NCBI RefSeq assembly: GCF_934372025.1
Contig: NZ_CAKROJ010000002.1
Span: 1-64,000, forward strand
From: an uncultured Blautia sp.
Lineage (GTDB): Bacteria > Bacillota > Clostridia > Lachnospirales > Lachnospiraceae
Direction: 5' to 3'
DNA: 64,000 bases
Shown: positions 8,561 through 16,669 of the stretch, piece after piece
How positions within the stretch are numbered: position 1 is the first letter of the stretch
Layout: each line of letters starts with the position of its first letter
Notes under the pieces: generated by a model
The model's input: the letters and a program-made list of their open reading frames with translations, nothing else
Database searches by the model: none
Told to the model about the DNA's origin: nothing
Made by a program: the position numbers and the translations under genes

Positions 8561-9850
8561 TCAGCAATCCTGGTTGATATCTGCACGGTCTATCATGACA
8601 TTCAGAATCTCTGTATCTGTGGTACGCATGCCGACGCGTCCGATATATCCCATACTCTTGATGGTTTCTTCAATATCATCTTTAATGATACCTTCACCCG
8701 GAAGAAAACTTTTATTCTGAATGCTGAGCTGGAAGGCCATAAGAGCTGCATCCACAGAAGTCGCGATTTTGGCAGCACAGGAAGGTTTTGCACCATCGCA
8801 GACGATTCCGCCGATGTTTCCAAGTGTATTTATAATCGTAAGAGAAACCTGCTGATATGTACCGCCATACATATAGGTGATTCCGGCACCGGCACCGCAG
8901 GCAGCACTGACTGCACCACAATATGCGGAAAGACTTCCTATATAGTATTTCTGATGAATAGCGATCAGATTACTGACAACAAGAGAACGGCAGAGTTTTT
9001 CATGAGATACTTCCCATTCATCGGCATATACAATAACAGGAAGAGAGACAGTCATGCCCTGATTTCCACTTCCGGAATTAATAACGACCGGCATAGAACA
9101 TCCGCCCATACGTGCATCGCTTCCGGCAGCAGCCCGGGCACATGCTCGTGTTGTGATGCTTTTGCCCCATATGTGCATCAGCGTTTTACCAATCTGTGCA
9201 CCATAATTGTTGTCAAGACCTTCCTGTGCGATCGCAGAATTCAGTTTGATCTGACGGTCGATGACAGGCTGCACATCTTCCATACGTACCTGGTCTGCAA
9301 AATCCAGAATATCGCGGACAGTAAGTTTGGATTTGTCTGTGGTGACTTTGCTTTCAGACTGATAAGGATTGTCCAGAATCACGTTTCCGTCTTTTTCGAT
9401 TCTGGTAATGTTTGTGTGCTGATGTTCAATTGTTACAGAAGCAGAATGTGTTCCATGTATTACAGTAGCCGTAATGTAGAGGTTATCCACACCTTCGACC
9501 AGTGAGCAGGAACAGATATGTTTGTTGATCAGTTCCTGGGTTCTGGCAATATCTTCTTCTGTAATCTCACTCAGAACCTCAAGTGCTTTATCAGCATTTC
9601 CGCCAACAATGCCAAGAACTGCAGCTACATCTATGCCCTTCAGGCCGCCTGAATTTGGAACAGTAACTCCCTTAACATTTTTGATGATATTACCACTGAG
9701 GCGCATTTCTACAGAATCGGGAAATTCTCCAAGAACCTGATATGCCTTTGCTGCTGCATAGGCAATGGCAATTGGTTCTGTACATCCGAGAGCAGGTACC
9801 AGTTCCTGTTCAAGTATGTTCAGATAGTTTGCATATAATGCAGAATCCAT
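8561..9850 (-). CDS. cyuA: L-cysteine desulfidase (CyuA/YhaM, UPF0597 family)
   Basis: 429-aa enzyme expected to break down L-cysteine to pyruvate, sulfide and ammonia with an oxygen-labile Fe-S cluster, in the cytosol. The start is set at ATG 9850 (MDSALYANY), which has AAAGGAG ten bases upstream; a longer frame to 9931 lacks an SD. The N-terminal motif ALGCTEPIA has its cysteine at residue 23. Further conserved blocks are ARMGGCSMPVV, NSGSGNQGM, CGAVSAACGAGAG and CDGAKPSCAAK, which supply the candidate cluster and substrate cysteines. Homologues have also been annotated as serine dehydratase-like, so activity on serine cannot be excluded. The paired DAACS transporter downstream supports amino acid catabolism. 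A 15-bp palindrome sits in its leader. Confidence 0.88.
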   Translation of the reverse strand: MDSALYANYLNILEQELVPALGCTEPIAIAYAAAKAYQVLGEFPDSVEMRLSGNIIKNVKGVTVPNSGGLKGIDVAAVLGIVGGNADKALEVLSEITEEDIARTQELINKHICSCSLVEGVDNLYITATVIHGTHSASVTIEHQHTNITRIEKDGNVILDNPYQSESKVTTDKSKLTVRDILDFADQVRMEDVQPVIDRQIKLNSAIAQEGLDNNYGAQIGKTLMHIWGKSITTRACARAAAGSDARMGGCSMPVVINSGSGNQGMTVSLPVIVYADEWEVSHEKLCRSLVVSNLIAIHQKYYIGSLSAYCGAVSAACGAGAGITYMYGGTYQQVSLTIINTLGNIGGIVCDGAKPSCAAKIATSVDAALMAFQLSIQNKSFLPGEGIIKDDIEETIKSMGYIGRVGMRTTDTEILNVMIDRADINQDC

Positions 9851-9875
9851 TTTTAATATACTCCTTTCCTGAGAT

Positions 9876-9890
9876 AACGCAAAATGCGTT
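9876..9890. promoter_or_regulatory. Palindromic candidate operator in the cyuA leader
   Basis: AACGCA-AAA-TGCGTT is a perfect 6-bp inverted repeat starting a few bases downstream of the predicted cyuA transcription start and 26 bp before its ATG. The position suits repression. The regulator is unknown. Confidence 0.5.
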
Positions 9891-9899
9891 TGTGCAATA

Positions 9900-9928
9900 A
9901 GTATATCCTGTTTCAGAAGAGAAAACAA
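9900..9928 (-). promoter_or_regulatory. Promoter of cyuA
   Basis: Minus strand TTGTTT (9928-9923) and TATACT (9905-9900), 17 bp apart. Confidence 0.65.
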
Positions 9929-10026
9929 CAAATTATGCAGAATAACAAAAGCAAAAATAATTAAAGCTGTTTGTGTGTTGAGAAAAAATTCTTTTTATAA
10001 AAAGTGAATGATTCGACAAAAAATCC

Positions 10027-10055
10027 TTTACATTTGAATCAGATTATGATAGAAT
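10027..10055 (+). promoter_or_regulatory. Promoter of rpsF-ssb-rpsR
   Basis: TTTACA (10027-10032) and TAGAAT (10050-10055) with a 17-bp spacer. The leader is about 80 nt. The S6:S18 leader motif known from some bacteria could not be confirmed by eye. Confidence 0.65.
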
Positions 10056-10140
10056 CATCAACTGTGTGATATATTTTTCATATCCTTGCTCTCTGATATA
10101 CAGGCAGAGGGCCATGAAGACCATAAGGAGGTAAGAAAGC

Positions 10141-10428
10141 ATGAACAAGTACGAATTAGCATTAGTTGTGAGCGCAAAAGTTGAAGACGAAGTTCGTGAT
10201 GCAGTAGTAGAGAAAGCTAAAAGCTACATCGCTCGTTACAACGGAAACGTCACAGAAGTAGAAGAATGGGGTAAGAAGAAATTAGCTTACGAAATTCAGA
10301 AAATGCATGAAGGCTTCTACTATTTCATTCAGTTTGAAGCAGACGCACAGTGTCCGGCAGAAGTAGAAAGACATGTACGTATCATGGACAACGTATTAAG
10401 ATACTTAGTCGTTCGTAAAGACGCATAA
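10141..10428 (+). CDS. rpsF: 30S ribosomal protein S6
   Basis: 95-aa ribosomal protein that pairs with S18 on the platform of the 30S subunit. The N-terminal MNKYELALVVSAKVED and the central EEWGKKKLAYEI segment are typical of S6, and the length is normal. AAGGAGG (10125-10131) precedes ATG with a 9-nt spacer. It heads the conserved Firmicutes operon rpsF-ssb-rpsR, which joins two interacting ribosomal proteins with single-strand DNA-binding protein. Codon choice is strongly biased (GAA, AAA, CGT), as expected for a highly expressed gene. Confidence 0.97.
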   Translation: MNKYELALVVSAKVEDEVRDAVVEKAKSYIARYNGNVTEVEEWGKKKLAYEIQKMHEGFYYFIQFEADAQCPAEVERHVRIMDNVLRYLVVRKDA

Positions 10429-10501
10429 TCTTTTTACAGATGGATTTTAGAAAGCACCATTAAGAAACCCGTTCACTCACTAAGAAGAAAGAGGTATTTT
10501 A

Positions 10502-10960
10502 ATGAACAAAGTAATTTTAATGGGACGCTTAACAAGAGATCCTGAGGTGAGATATTCCGCAGGAGAAAATGCACTGGCAATTGCTAGATATACTTTAGCT
10601 GTAGACAGAAGATTTCGTCGTGACGGTGAAGCAACAGCCGACTTTATCAGTTGTGTTGTGTTTGGACGTGGCGCGGAATTTGCAGAGAAGTACTTCCGTC
10701 AGGGAATCAGAATTGTAGTCAGCGGTCGTATTCAGACCGGAAGTTATACAAACAGAGATGGCCAGAAGGTATATACTACAGAAGTAGTAGTTGAGGAACA
10801 GGAATTTGCAGAGAGCAAAGCTTCCAGTGACAGTTATGCTGCATCACATCCTCAGCAGAGCGCAGCACCGGCTCCGTCAATGCCGAGTCCGGGAGCAGCA
10901 AGTGCAGATGGCTTTATGAATATTCCTGATGGAATTGACGAAGAACTTCCATTTAATTAA
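10502..10960 (+). CDS. ssb: Single-stranded DNA-binding protein
   Basis: 152-aa protein that coats single-stranded DNA during replication and repair. The OB fold spans about residues 1-105 (MNKVILMGRLTRDPEVR at the start; DFISCVVFGRGAEF and VVSGRIQTGSY in the core). A flexible Ala/Pro/Ser/Gln tail follows and ends in the acidic, hydrophobic tip EELPFN, the partner-docking motif of SSB. The SD is aagaaagagg. It is the middle gene of the rpsF-ssb-rpsR operon, 73 bp after rpsF and 32 bp before rpsR. Confidence 0.97.
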   Translation: MNKVILMGRLTRDPEVRYSAGENALAIARYTLAVDRRFRRDGEATADFISCVVFGRGAEFAEKYFRQGIRIVVSGRIQTGSYTNRDGQKVYTTEVVVEEQEFAESKASSDSYAASHPQQSAAPAPSMPSPGAASADGFMNIPDGIDEELPFN

Positions 10961-10992
10961 ACTGAAAGAAATAAGAACAGGAGGAAACCATC

Positions 10993-11256
10993 ATGGCTTA
11001 CAATAGAGGCGAAAGACCGGACTCTCCAATGAAGAGAAGAGGCGGACGCAGAAGAAAAAAAGTTTGTGTATTCTGCGGTAAAGAAAACAATGAAATCGAT
11101 TACAAGGATGTAGCAAAACTCAGAAAATATGTTTCTGAAAGAGGTAAAATCCTTCCGAGAAGAATCACAGGAAACTGTGCAAAACATCAGAGAGCTCTGA
11201 CTGTTGCTGTTAAGAGAGCACGTCACCTTTCACTGATGCCATATGTTCAGGACTAA
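10993..11256 (+). CDS. rpsR: 30S ribosomal protein S18
   Basis: 87-aa basic ribosomal protein, partner of S6. The Arg/Lys-rich N-terminus is followed by KVCVFCGKENNEIDYKDV, then the conserved LRKYVSERGKILPRRITG and CAKHQR...RARHLSLMPY, a full-length match to S18. The Cys-x-x-Cys at about residues 28-31 suggests the zinc-binding form. SD aggagg precedes ATG 10993. It is the last gene of its operon, with a strong terminator downstream. Confidence 0.97.
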   Translation: MAYNRGERPDSPMKRRGGRRRKKVCVFCGKENNEIDYKDVAKLRKYVSERGKILPRRITGNCAKHQRALTVAVKRARHLSLMPYVQD

Positions 11257-11285
11257 TCCGGACGGTTTGGTAAAGTAGAATCTGA

Positions 11286-11333
11286 AGAGTCGTATCTGAG
11301 AAGCGAGATGCTTTTCTGATACGGCTCTTTTTG
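11286..11333 (+). terminator. Terminator after rpsR
   Basis: AGAGTCGTATC (11286-11296) pairs with GATACGGCTCT (11318-11328), followed by a T-run. Confidence 0.85.
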
Positions 11334-11381
11334 CATCCTTTGCAGCAGGAAACTATCTTGTTTGTTTTCTTTACAATAATA

Positions 11382-11410
11382 TGGCAAAAATTTCGGAAAT
11401 CTGCTATAAT
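11382..11410 (+). promoter_or_regulatory. Promoter of gdpP-rplI-dnaB
   Basis: Extended -10 TGCTATAAT (TATAAT 11405-11410). The -35 (TGGCAA) is poor, as is often so with extended -10 promoters. Confidence 0.6.
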
Positions 11411-11445
11411 AAAAGGCAGCGCTTAAACAACAACTAAGAAAAAGA

Positions 11446-13515
11446 ATGGTAAAGAATATTATGAGTGGAAAGTTAAAATTAAAAGGCCATCTGAAACATT
11501 TAGCTCGCTGGCCGCTGTATCTGTCCGTTCTGTTGGTTGTGTTAAATATTCTGGTATATGTGATCAATATCAAGGCAGGTATTGTTGTTACGATGGGAAA
11601 CGTGCTTTACATTGTGGTAGCAATTGGCCTGGCTTTATATCACAGACCGCTGATGTTCAATGATCTGATTGCTTTTGCCAGCCAGTATGAGTTCCTTGAA
11701 AAAAGAGTACTTGAGGAACTGGCTCTTCCATATGCAGTTATGGATATGCAGGGGAGAATGATCTGGTCCAACAGAATGTTTTCTCAGCTGACGGGAAAGG
11801 ATCCTTTTTACAGGAAGAATGTCAGTACGATTTTTCCGGATATTACGGCAAACAGACTTCCCGGATATGATGGGAAAGATACTACGGAAATAAGTACACA
11901 ATTTGGAGATCGGATATATCGGATTTCAATGCAGAGAATCATGTTGGGAGAATCTATGGCACCATCGAAATTACTGATGGATGTCGAAGAAACGACAAGT
12001 CTCATTGTCATGTATCTGTATGACGAAACCGAACTGAAAGAATATATGCAGGCAATTGAAGACGATAAGCTTGTTGTTGCATTAGCATATCTGGACAATT
12101 ATGAAGAGGCACTGGAAAGTGTTGAGGATGTCCGAAGATCTCTTCTTATCGCACTGATTGATCGTAAGATCACGAAATATTTTTCTAATTATGATGGCCT
12201 GGTTCGAAAACTTGAAAAAGATAAATATTTCCTGATTATGAGACAGAGTTCTCTGGAAACTCTTAAAGAACAGAAATTTCATATTCTCGAAGAAGTAAAG
12301 ACAGTCAATATTGGTAACGACATGACCGTAACTTTAAGTATCGGGATTGGTCTGAATGCACCTACTTATCTTCAGAACTATGAATATTCTCGTATTGCGA
12401 TTGAGATGGCACTTGGTCGAGGTGGTGATCAGGTTGTTATAAAGAATGGTGACAATATCACTTACTATGGTGGTAAAGCTCAGCAAATGGAAAAAACCAC
12501 ACGAGTTAAGGCCAGGGTTAAGGCGCAGGCACTGAAGGAATTTATGAGTACCAAAGAACGTGTTGTCGTTATGGGACACAAGATCACAGATGTAGATGCA
12601 CTGGGAGCTGCAATAGGTATTTATCGTGCCGGTAAGACACTGGGTAAACCGGTGCATATTGTGGTAAATGATCCATCCACATCTATCAGGCCGCTTATGG
12701 CGGGATATATAAATAATCCTGATTATGAACCGTCCATGTTTATTGATCGAGATCAGGCAATGGAACTGGTAGATGATAATACAGTCGTAGTCGTTGTAGA
12801 TACTAATAAGCCGAGTTATACAGAATGTGAAGAACTTTTGTATATGACAAAGACGATAGTTGTACTTGACCATCATCGAAGAGGCAATGAGGTTATTCAG
12901 AATGCAGTACTTTCTTATGTAGAGCCGTATGCTTCTTCTACATGTGAGATGGTTGCAGAAATTCTGCAGTATTTTTCAGATGATCTTCGTCTGCGTAATA
13001 TTGAAGCGGACTGTATCTATGCAGGTATTATGATTGATACCAATAACTTCATCACAAGAGCCGGCGTACGTACATTTGAGGCAGCTGCGTTCCTGCGTCG
13101 TTCAGGAGCAGATATGACCAGAGTACGTAAGATGCTCCGTGATAATATTGATTCTTACAAGGCAAGGGCTGAGGCAGTGCGTACAGCAGAAATCTACAGA
13201 GGCTGTTTTGCAATTGCGAAGTGTCCAAGTGAAGGGCTGGAAAGTCCGACAGTAGTTGGAGCACAGGCAGCAAATGAATTGTTGAATATTGCCGGAGTTA
13301 AAGCTTCTTTTGTGCTGACTACATACAACAAAGAAGTGTATGTCAGCGCCCGTGCGATTGATGAAGTCAATGTTCAGGTAATGATGGAGAAACTTGGCGG
13401 CGGTGGACATATCAATATCGCCGGTGCACAGGTAAAACGTCCTATTGATGAAGTGCAGCATATGCTGGAAGAAATTATAGATGAATTATATCAGGAGGAA
13501 AGTGGTCAGAAATGA
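11446..13515 (+). CDS. gdpP: Cyclic-di-AMP phosphodiesterase GdpP
   Basis: 689-aa membrane-bound DHH/DHHA1 phosphodiesterase that hydrolyses c-di-AMP to pApA, tuning potassium uptake, wall stress and osmotic balance. Two transmembrane helices (about residues 22-65) lead to a degenerate PAS domain (about 85-170) and a degenerate GGDEF domain (about 185-330). The catalytic DHH domain has GHKITDVDALG with Asp382 and Asp384, and DHH at residues 475-477. The DHHA1 domain near the C-terminus contains GGGGHINIAGAQ. The SD is poor, and ATG 11461 is an alternative start. Its stop overlaps the rplI start by 4 bp (ATGA), indicating translational coupling. The gdpP-rplI-dnaB order is conserved across Firmicutes. 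Confidence 0.95.
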   Translation: MVKNIMSGKLKLKGHLKHLARWPLYLSVLLVVLNILVYVINIKAGIVVTMGNVLYIVVAIGLALYHRPLMFNDLIAFASQYEFLEKRVLEELALPYAVMDMQGRMIWSNRMFSQLTGKDPFYRKNVSTIFPDITANRLPGYDGKDTTEISTQFGDRIYRISMQRIMLGESMAPSKLLMDVEETTSLIVMYLYDETELKEYMQAIEDDKLVVALAYLDNYEEALESVEDVRRSLLIALIDRKITKYFSNYDGLVRKLEKDKYFLIMRQSSLETLKEQKFHILEEVKTVNIGNDMTVTLSIGIGLNAPTYLQNYEYSRIAIEMALGRGGDQVVIKNGDNITYYGGKAQQMEKTTRVKARVKAQALKEFMSTKERVVVMGHKITDVDALGAAIGIYRAGKTLGKPVHIVVNDPSTSIRPLMAGYINNPDYEPSMFIDRDQAMELVDDNTVVVVVDTNKPSYTECEELLYMTKTIVVLDHHRRGNEVIQNAVLSYVEPYASSTCEMVAEILQYFSDDLRLRNIEADCIYAGIMIDTNNFITRAGVRTFEAAAFLRRSGADMTRVRKMLRDNIDSYKARAEAVRTAEIYRGCFAIAKCPSEGLESPTVVGAQAANELLNIAGVKASFVLTTYNKEVYVSARAIDEVNVQVMMEKLGGGGHINIAGAQVKRPIDEVQHMLEEIIDELYQEESGQK

Positions 13516-13958
13516 AAGTGATTTTATTAGAAGATGTAAAATCCCTCGGAAAAAAAGGGGCAATTGTAAATGTAAGTGATGGTTATGCGAGAAATATGAT
13601 TCTTCCGAAGAAACTTGGATTAGAGGCTACCCCGAAGAATCTTAATGATCTGAAACTTCAGAAAGCAAATGCAGAAAAGGTTGCGCAGGAAAATCTGGAA
13701 GCGGCACAGGCATTTGCAAAGGATCTTGAAACAAAAGAAATTATTCTTACATTAAAAGTAGGAGAGGGTGGAAGAACTTTTGGTTCCGTTTCATCAAAAG
13801 AAATTTCTGAAGCTGCAAAAGCACAGCTCAATCTGGATATTGATAAGAAAAAACTTCAGCTTCCGAGTCCGATCAGAAATCTTGGTGTAACACAGGTTCC
13901 GGTAAAACTGCATCCTAAAGTAACCGGAAGTCTGAAAGTATGGATCAAAGAAGCGTAA
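13512..13958 (+). CDS. rplI: 50S ribosomal protein L9
   Basis: 148-aa two-domain ribosomal protein that binds 23S rRNA near L1 and helps reading-frame maintenance. The N-terminal signature LLEDVKSLGKKGAIVNVSDG is followed by YARNMILPKKLGLEAT. A long helix (about residues 40-75) links to the C-terminal domain, which has GEGGRTFGSVSSKEI and the ending LHPKVTGSLKVWI. ATG overlaps the gdpP stop, so translation is probably coupled. dnaB follows after 16 bp. Confidence 0.97.
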   Translation: MKVILLEDVKSLGKKGAIVNVSDGYARNMILPKKLGLEATPKNLNDLKLQKANAEKVAQENLEAAQAFAKDLETKEIILTLKVGEGGRTFGSVSSKEISEAAKAQLNLDIDKKKLQLPSPIRNLGVTQVPVKLHPKVTGSLKVWIKEA

Positions 13959-13974
13959 GTGAGGAGACTTTTTT

Positions 13975-15303
13975 ATGGAAGAAGCGCTGATAAAAAGAAT
14001 ACCGCCTCATAGTATAGAGGCTGAGCAGTCTGTCATCGGCGCAATGCTCCTTGACAGGGATGCGATTTTAATCGCATCGGAAATTCTGACGAGTGATGAT
14101 TTTTATCAAAATCAATATGGAATTATTTTCGATGCGATGGTAGAGCTTTGCAATGAAGGTAAGCCGGTAGATCTGATCACATTGCAGAATCGTCTGAAAG
14201 AAAAGGATCTGCCGCCGGATATCAGCAGTATGGAATATGTACGAGAACTGATCGAGGCAGTTCCTACTTCTGCTAATGTGAAATATTATGCCAACATTGT
14301 AAGTGAGAAAGCAATGCTCAGGCGTCTGATCAAAGCAACAGAAGATGTAGCAAATACCTGTTATCTTGAAAAAGAAAGTACAGAGGTGATTCTGGAAGAA
14401 TCAGAGAAAAAACTGTTCAATATTTTGCAGAGAAGTGTTGGTGGAGATTATGTACCAATTCAGCAGGTAGTTCTGAATGCAATTAATAATATTGAAAAGG
14501 CATCAAAACTGAAAGGCAGTGTCACAGGTATTCCGACGGGATTTATTGATCTGGATTATAAAACATCCGGTATGCACCCATCAGACCTGGTATTGATTGC
14601 AGCTCGTCCGTCTATGGGAAAAACAGCATTTGTTTTGAATATAGCACAGTATATGGCTTTTCGTAAGGACGTTACGGTTGCAATATTCAGTCTGGAAATG
14701 TCAAAGGAACAGCTTGTGAACCGTCTGCTTGCGATGGAATCTCATGTAGATTCTCAGAATATGCGTACAGGTAATCTGAAGGATGAAGATTGGACTAAAC
14801 TGGTAGAAGGTGCTGATATTATTGGACGGTCCAATCTGATCATAGATGATACTCCGGGAATCAGTATTGCAGAGATGCGTTCCAAGTGTCGAAAGTACAA
14901 ACTGGAGCATAATCTTGGAATTATTATGATTGATTATCTCCAGCTTATGAGCGGCAGTGGTAAGAGTGATTCGCGTCAGCAGGAAATTTCTGACATATCC
15001 CGTTCTCTTAAAGCTTTAGCCAGAGAACTTGGAGTACCGGTTATAGCATTGTCACAGCTGAGTCGTGCAGTAGAACAGAGGCCGGATCACAGACCGATGC
15101 TTTCGGACCTTCGAGAATCCGGGGCAATTGAGCAGGATGCAGATGTTGTTATGTTTCTTTATCGTGATGATTATTATCATAAGGATACAGAAAAAAAAGA
15201 TATTGCGGAAGTAATTATTGCCAAGCAGAGAAATGGTCCGATTGGAACAATTGAACTGGTATGGCTGCCAAGATATACACAGTTTGTGAATATGAAAAAA
15301 TAA
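13975..15303 (+). CDS. dnaB: Replicative DNA helicase DnaB
   Basis: 442-aa hexameric 5'-3' helicase of the replication fork (called DnaC in Bacillus). The N-terminal domain (about residues 10-115) begins with RIPPHSIEAEQSVIGAML. The RecA-like ATPase domain has Walker A ARPSMGKTAF at about 210-219, Walker B IIMIDYLQLM, the conserved SQLSRAVEQRPDHRP loop and the arginine-finger region near the C-terminus. No intein interrupts it. SD gaggag precedes ATG. Last gene of the gdpP-rplI-dnaB operon. Confidence 0.97.
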   Translation: MEEALIKRIPPHSIEAEQSVIGAMLLDRDAILIASEILTSDDFYQNQYGIIFDAMVELCNEGKPVDLITLQNRLKEKDLPPDISSMEYVRELIEAVPTSANVKYYANIVSEKAMLRRLIKATEDVANTCYLEKESTEVILEESEKKLFNILQRSVGGDYVPIQQVVLNAINNIEKASKLKGSVTGIPTGFIDLDYKTSGMHPSDLVLIAARPSMGKTAFVLNIAQYMAFRKDVTVAIFSLEMSKEQLVNRLLAMESHVDSQNMRTGNLKDEDWTKLVEGADIIGRSNLIIDDTPGISIAEMRSKCRKYKLEHNLGIIMIDYLQLMSGSGKSDSRQQEISDISRSLKALARELGVPVIALSQLSRAVEQRPDHRPMLSDLRESGAIEQDADVVMFLYRDDYYHKDTEKKDIAEVIIAKQRNGPIGTIELVWLPRYTQFVNMKK

Positions 15304-15312
15304 GCAAGACGT

Positions 15313-15361
15313 ACAGGCATGAGAATGAAGGCACAGAACCTTCGTTTTTATGTCTGTTTTT
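15313..15361 (+). terminator. Terminator after dnaB
   Basis: ACAGGCAT...GAAGG pairs with CCTTC...ATGTCTGT around a short CACAGAA loop and ends in TTTTT. Confidence 0.7.
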
Positions 15362-15396
15362 GCAATTTACAGAAAAGTTGTGTCAAATGTTTTTTG

Positions 15397-15425
15397 TTGA
15401 ATTTATAAGGAATGCTGATTATAAT
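15397..15425 (+). promoter_or_regulatory. Promoter of the MerR-like gene
   Basis: TTGAAT (15397-15402) and TATAAT (15420-15425), exactly 17 bp apart. Confidence 0.8.
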
Positions 15426-15457
15426 TATAGGTAGTGAAGTTCATAAGGAGGTGCATG

Positions 15458-15979
15458 ATGGAAACACGATACACAGTCAGGCAGGCGGTAGATATGACTG
15501 GAGTCAAATCGTATGTTCTGAGGTACTGGGAAGAGGAACTGGAACTCCGGATTTCCAGAAATGAATTGGGACACCGTTATTACACCGGATATGATATTCA
15601 GCTTCTCATGAATATTAAAGAACTTAAGATGCGAGGATTACATCTGCATGCGATCAAGAATCTGCTTCCTCAGATTGCAGCGACCATAACAGGTTTTGGA
15701 GAAAATACGGCTACATTGCTTAAAGATGATATTATAGAGACTGGTGCAGTAATGAGAGATACTGAGAATGTTTTGGAAGCGGAAGATAAAACAAGTGATA
15801 AAATTGCAGAGTTTCAGACAATACTTGAAAGACTGATCACACAGGAACTTCGCTCTCAAAATGAAGATGAAGAACGTTGTCGTTCTCTGGATTATGCGAT
15901 ACGCAGACAACAGCTGGCTCGGAAGGAAGCTGCCGCTGCCACTGAAAAGGGACAGAAACGAAAACGAAAAAAGACATAA
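15458..15979 (+). CDS. MerR-type helix-turn-helix protein with basic C-terminal tail
   Basis: 173-aa protein when started at ATG 15458 (METRYTVRQ), which lies 6 bases after AAGGAGG; GTG 15434 and ATG 15455 are less well spaced. Residues about 4-72 form a MerR-like winged helix (YTVRQAVDMTGVKSYVLRYWE, then GHRYYTGYDIQLL). There is no metal-binding cysteine set or sensor domain. The C-terminal half is predicted helical and ends in a Lys/Arg-rich tail (GQKRKRKKT). This layout recalls DNA-binding or chromosome-organising MerR-like proteins more than drug-sensing ones, but the function is unknown. It has its own promoter and terminator, so it is probably monocistronic. Confidence 0.75.
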   Translation: METRYTVRQAVDMTGVKSYVLRYWEEELELRISRNELGHRYYTGYDIQLLMNIKELKMRGLHLHAIKNLLPQIAATITGFGENTATLLKDDIIETGAVMRDTENVLEAEDKTSDKIAEFQTILERLITQELRSQNEDEERCRSLDYAIRRQQLARKEAAAATEKGQKRKRKKT

Positions 15980-15988
15980 AAATAAATG

Positions 15989-16019
15989 AAAAAGCTGCAG
16001 CAGATTGCCGCAGCTTTTT
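15989..16019. terminator. Bidirectional terminator between the MerR-like and ferredoxin genes
   Basis: AAAGCTGC (15991-15998) pairs with GCAGCTTT (16010-16017), flanked by A and T runs on both sides, between convergent genes. Confidence 0.8.
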
Positions 16020-16041
16020 GTGATTCAGTTTTGAATGAAAA

Positions 16042-16215
16042 TTATTCAGCTGGATGAATAGCTTCTGTTGGACATGCATCAGCGCATGTTCCGCAGTCAA
16101 GGCAAGCATCAGCATCGATTTCGAAATGCTCTGCACCTTCAGAGATTGCATCAGCTGGACATTCAGCTGCGCATGTTCCACAGCTTACACATTCGTCAGA
16201 AATAACATATGCCAT
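16042..16215 (-). CDS. 2[4Fe-4S] ferredoxin
   Basis: 57-aa clostridial-type electron carrier. The translation begins MAYVISDECVSCGTC and ends IHPAE. It has two C-x2-C-x2-C-x3-C-P motifs (CVSCGTCAAECP and CLDCGTCADACP), so it binds two [4Fe-4S] clusters. It serves low-potential electron transfer, for example with hydrogenase or pyruvate:ferredoxin oxidoreductase; neither is in this window. AAAGGAGG lies just upstream on the minus strand. Shares an intergenic region with the divergent DUF1858 gene. Confidence 0.95.
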   Translation of the reverse strand: MAYVISDECVSCGTCAAECPADAISEGAEHFEIDADACLDCGTCADACPTEAIHPAE

Positions 16216-16266
16216 TATAGTATCCTCCTTTATTCTCGTTAGTACCCTTTCAGGTTCTATATCGTT

Positions 16267-16295
16267 ATTCTAATATATATCTTTATGGATTACAA
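16267..16295 (-). promoter_or_regulatory. Promoter of the ferredoxin gene
   Basis: Minus strand TTGTAA (16295-16290) and TAGAAT (16272-16267), 17 bp apart. Confidence 0.65.
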
Positions 16296-16326
16296 GTATA
16301 AAATTGTGAACAAATTATATTTCGGG

Positions 16327-16355
16327 TTGATTCCTGCTAACTTTTATATTATAAT
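16327..16355 (+). promoter_or_regulatory. Promoter of the DUF1858 gene
   Basis: TTGATT (16327-16332) and TATAAT (16350-16355), 17 bp apart. Confidence 0.75.
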
Positions 16356-16404
16356 AAATAATATTTGGGAATTATAATGATATATGAAAAAGGAGGAAGT
16401 TATA

Positions 16405-16605
16405 ATGGCAAAGGTTACAAAAGATATGCTGATTGGCCAGTTGCTTGTTTTAGATCCTAACATCGCACCAATTCTTATGAGAGCTGGTATGCATTGCATT
16501 GGATGCCCATCTTCACAGATGGAATCTCTGGAAGAAGCTGCTATGGTTCATGGAATGGATGTAGACGTTCTGGTTCAGCAGATCAATGATTTTCTTGGAG
16601 AATAA
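16405..16605 (+). CDS. DUF1858 domain protein
   Basis: 66-aa protein (MAKVTKDMLIGQ...). The start is ATG 16405, after SD aaggagg. It is a stand-alone DUF1858 domain, characterised by a small helical fold and the motif MRAGMHCIGCPSSQMESLEE, which contains C-x-x-C. Related domains are fused to the N-terminus of iron-sulfur or nitrosative-repair (ScdA-like) proteins and hybrid-cluster-related redox proteins. A redox or metal-cluster role is therefore plausible but unproven. It is divergent from ferredoxin and followed by its own terminator. Confidence 0.85.
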   Translation: MAKVTKDMLIGQLLVLDPNIAPILMRAGMHCIGCPSSQMESLEEAAMVHGMDVDVLVQQINDFLGE

Positions 16606-16616
16606 TTTGTTTTTAT

Positions 16617-16650
16617 AAAAAAGACTGGCTCTGTTTGAGTCAGTCTTTTT
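16617..16650 (+). terminator. Terminator after the DUF1858 gene
   Basis: AAAGACTGGCTC pairs imperfectly with GAGTCAGTCTTT, followed by TTT; located between convergent genes. Confidence 0.8.
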
Positions 16651-16669
16651 GCGTTTAAGTCATGGTTTA

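Noticed and set aside
8954..9505. 183-aa plus-strand frame inside the cysteine desulfidase gene
   Set aside because: Shadow frame of the minus-strand gene, with no SD and no motif.
10081..10140. S6:S18-type autoregulatory leader ahead of rpsF
   Set aside because: A small CTCTG/CAGAG hairpin exists, but the CCG-containing bulge typical of that motif was not found.
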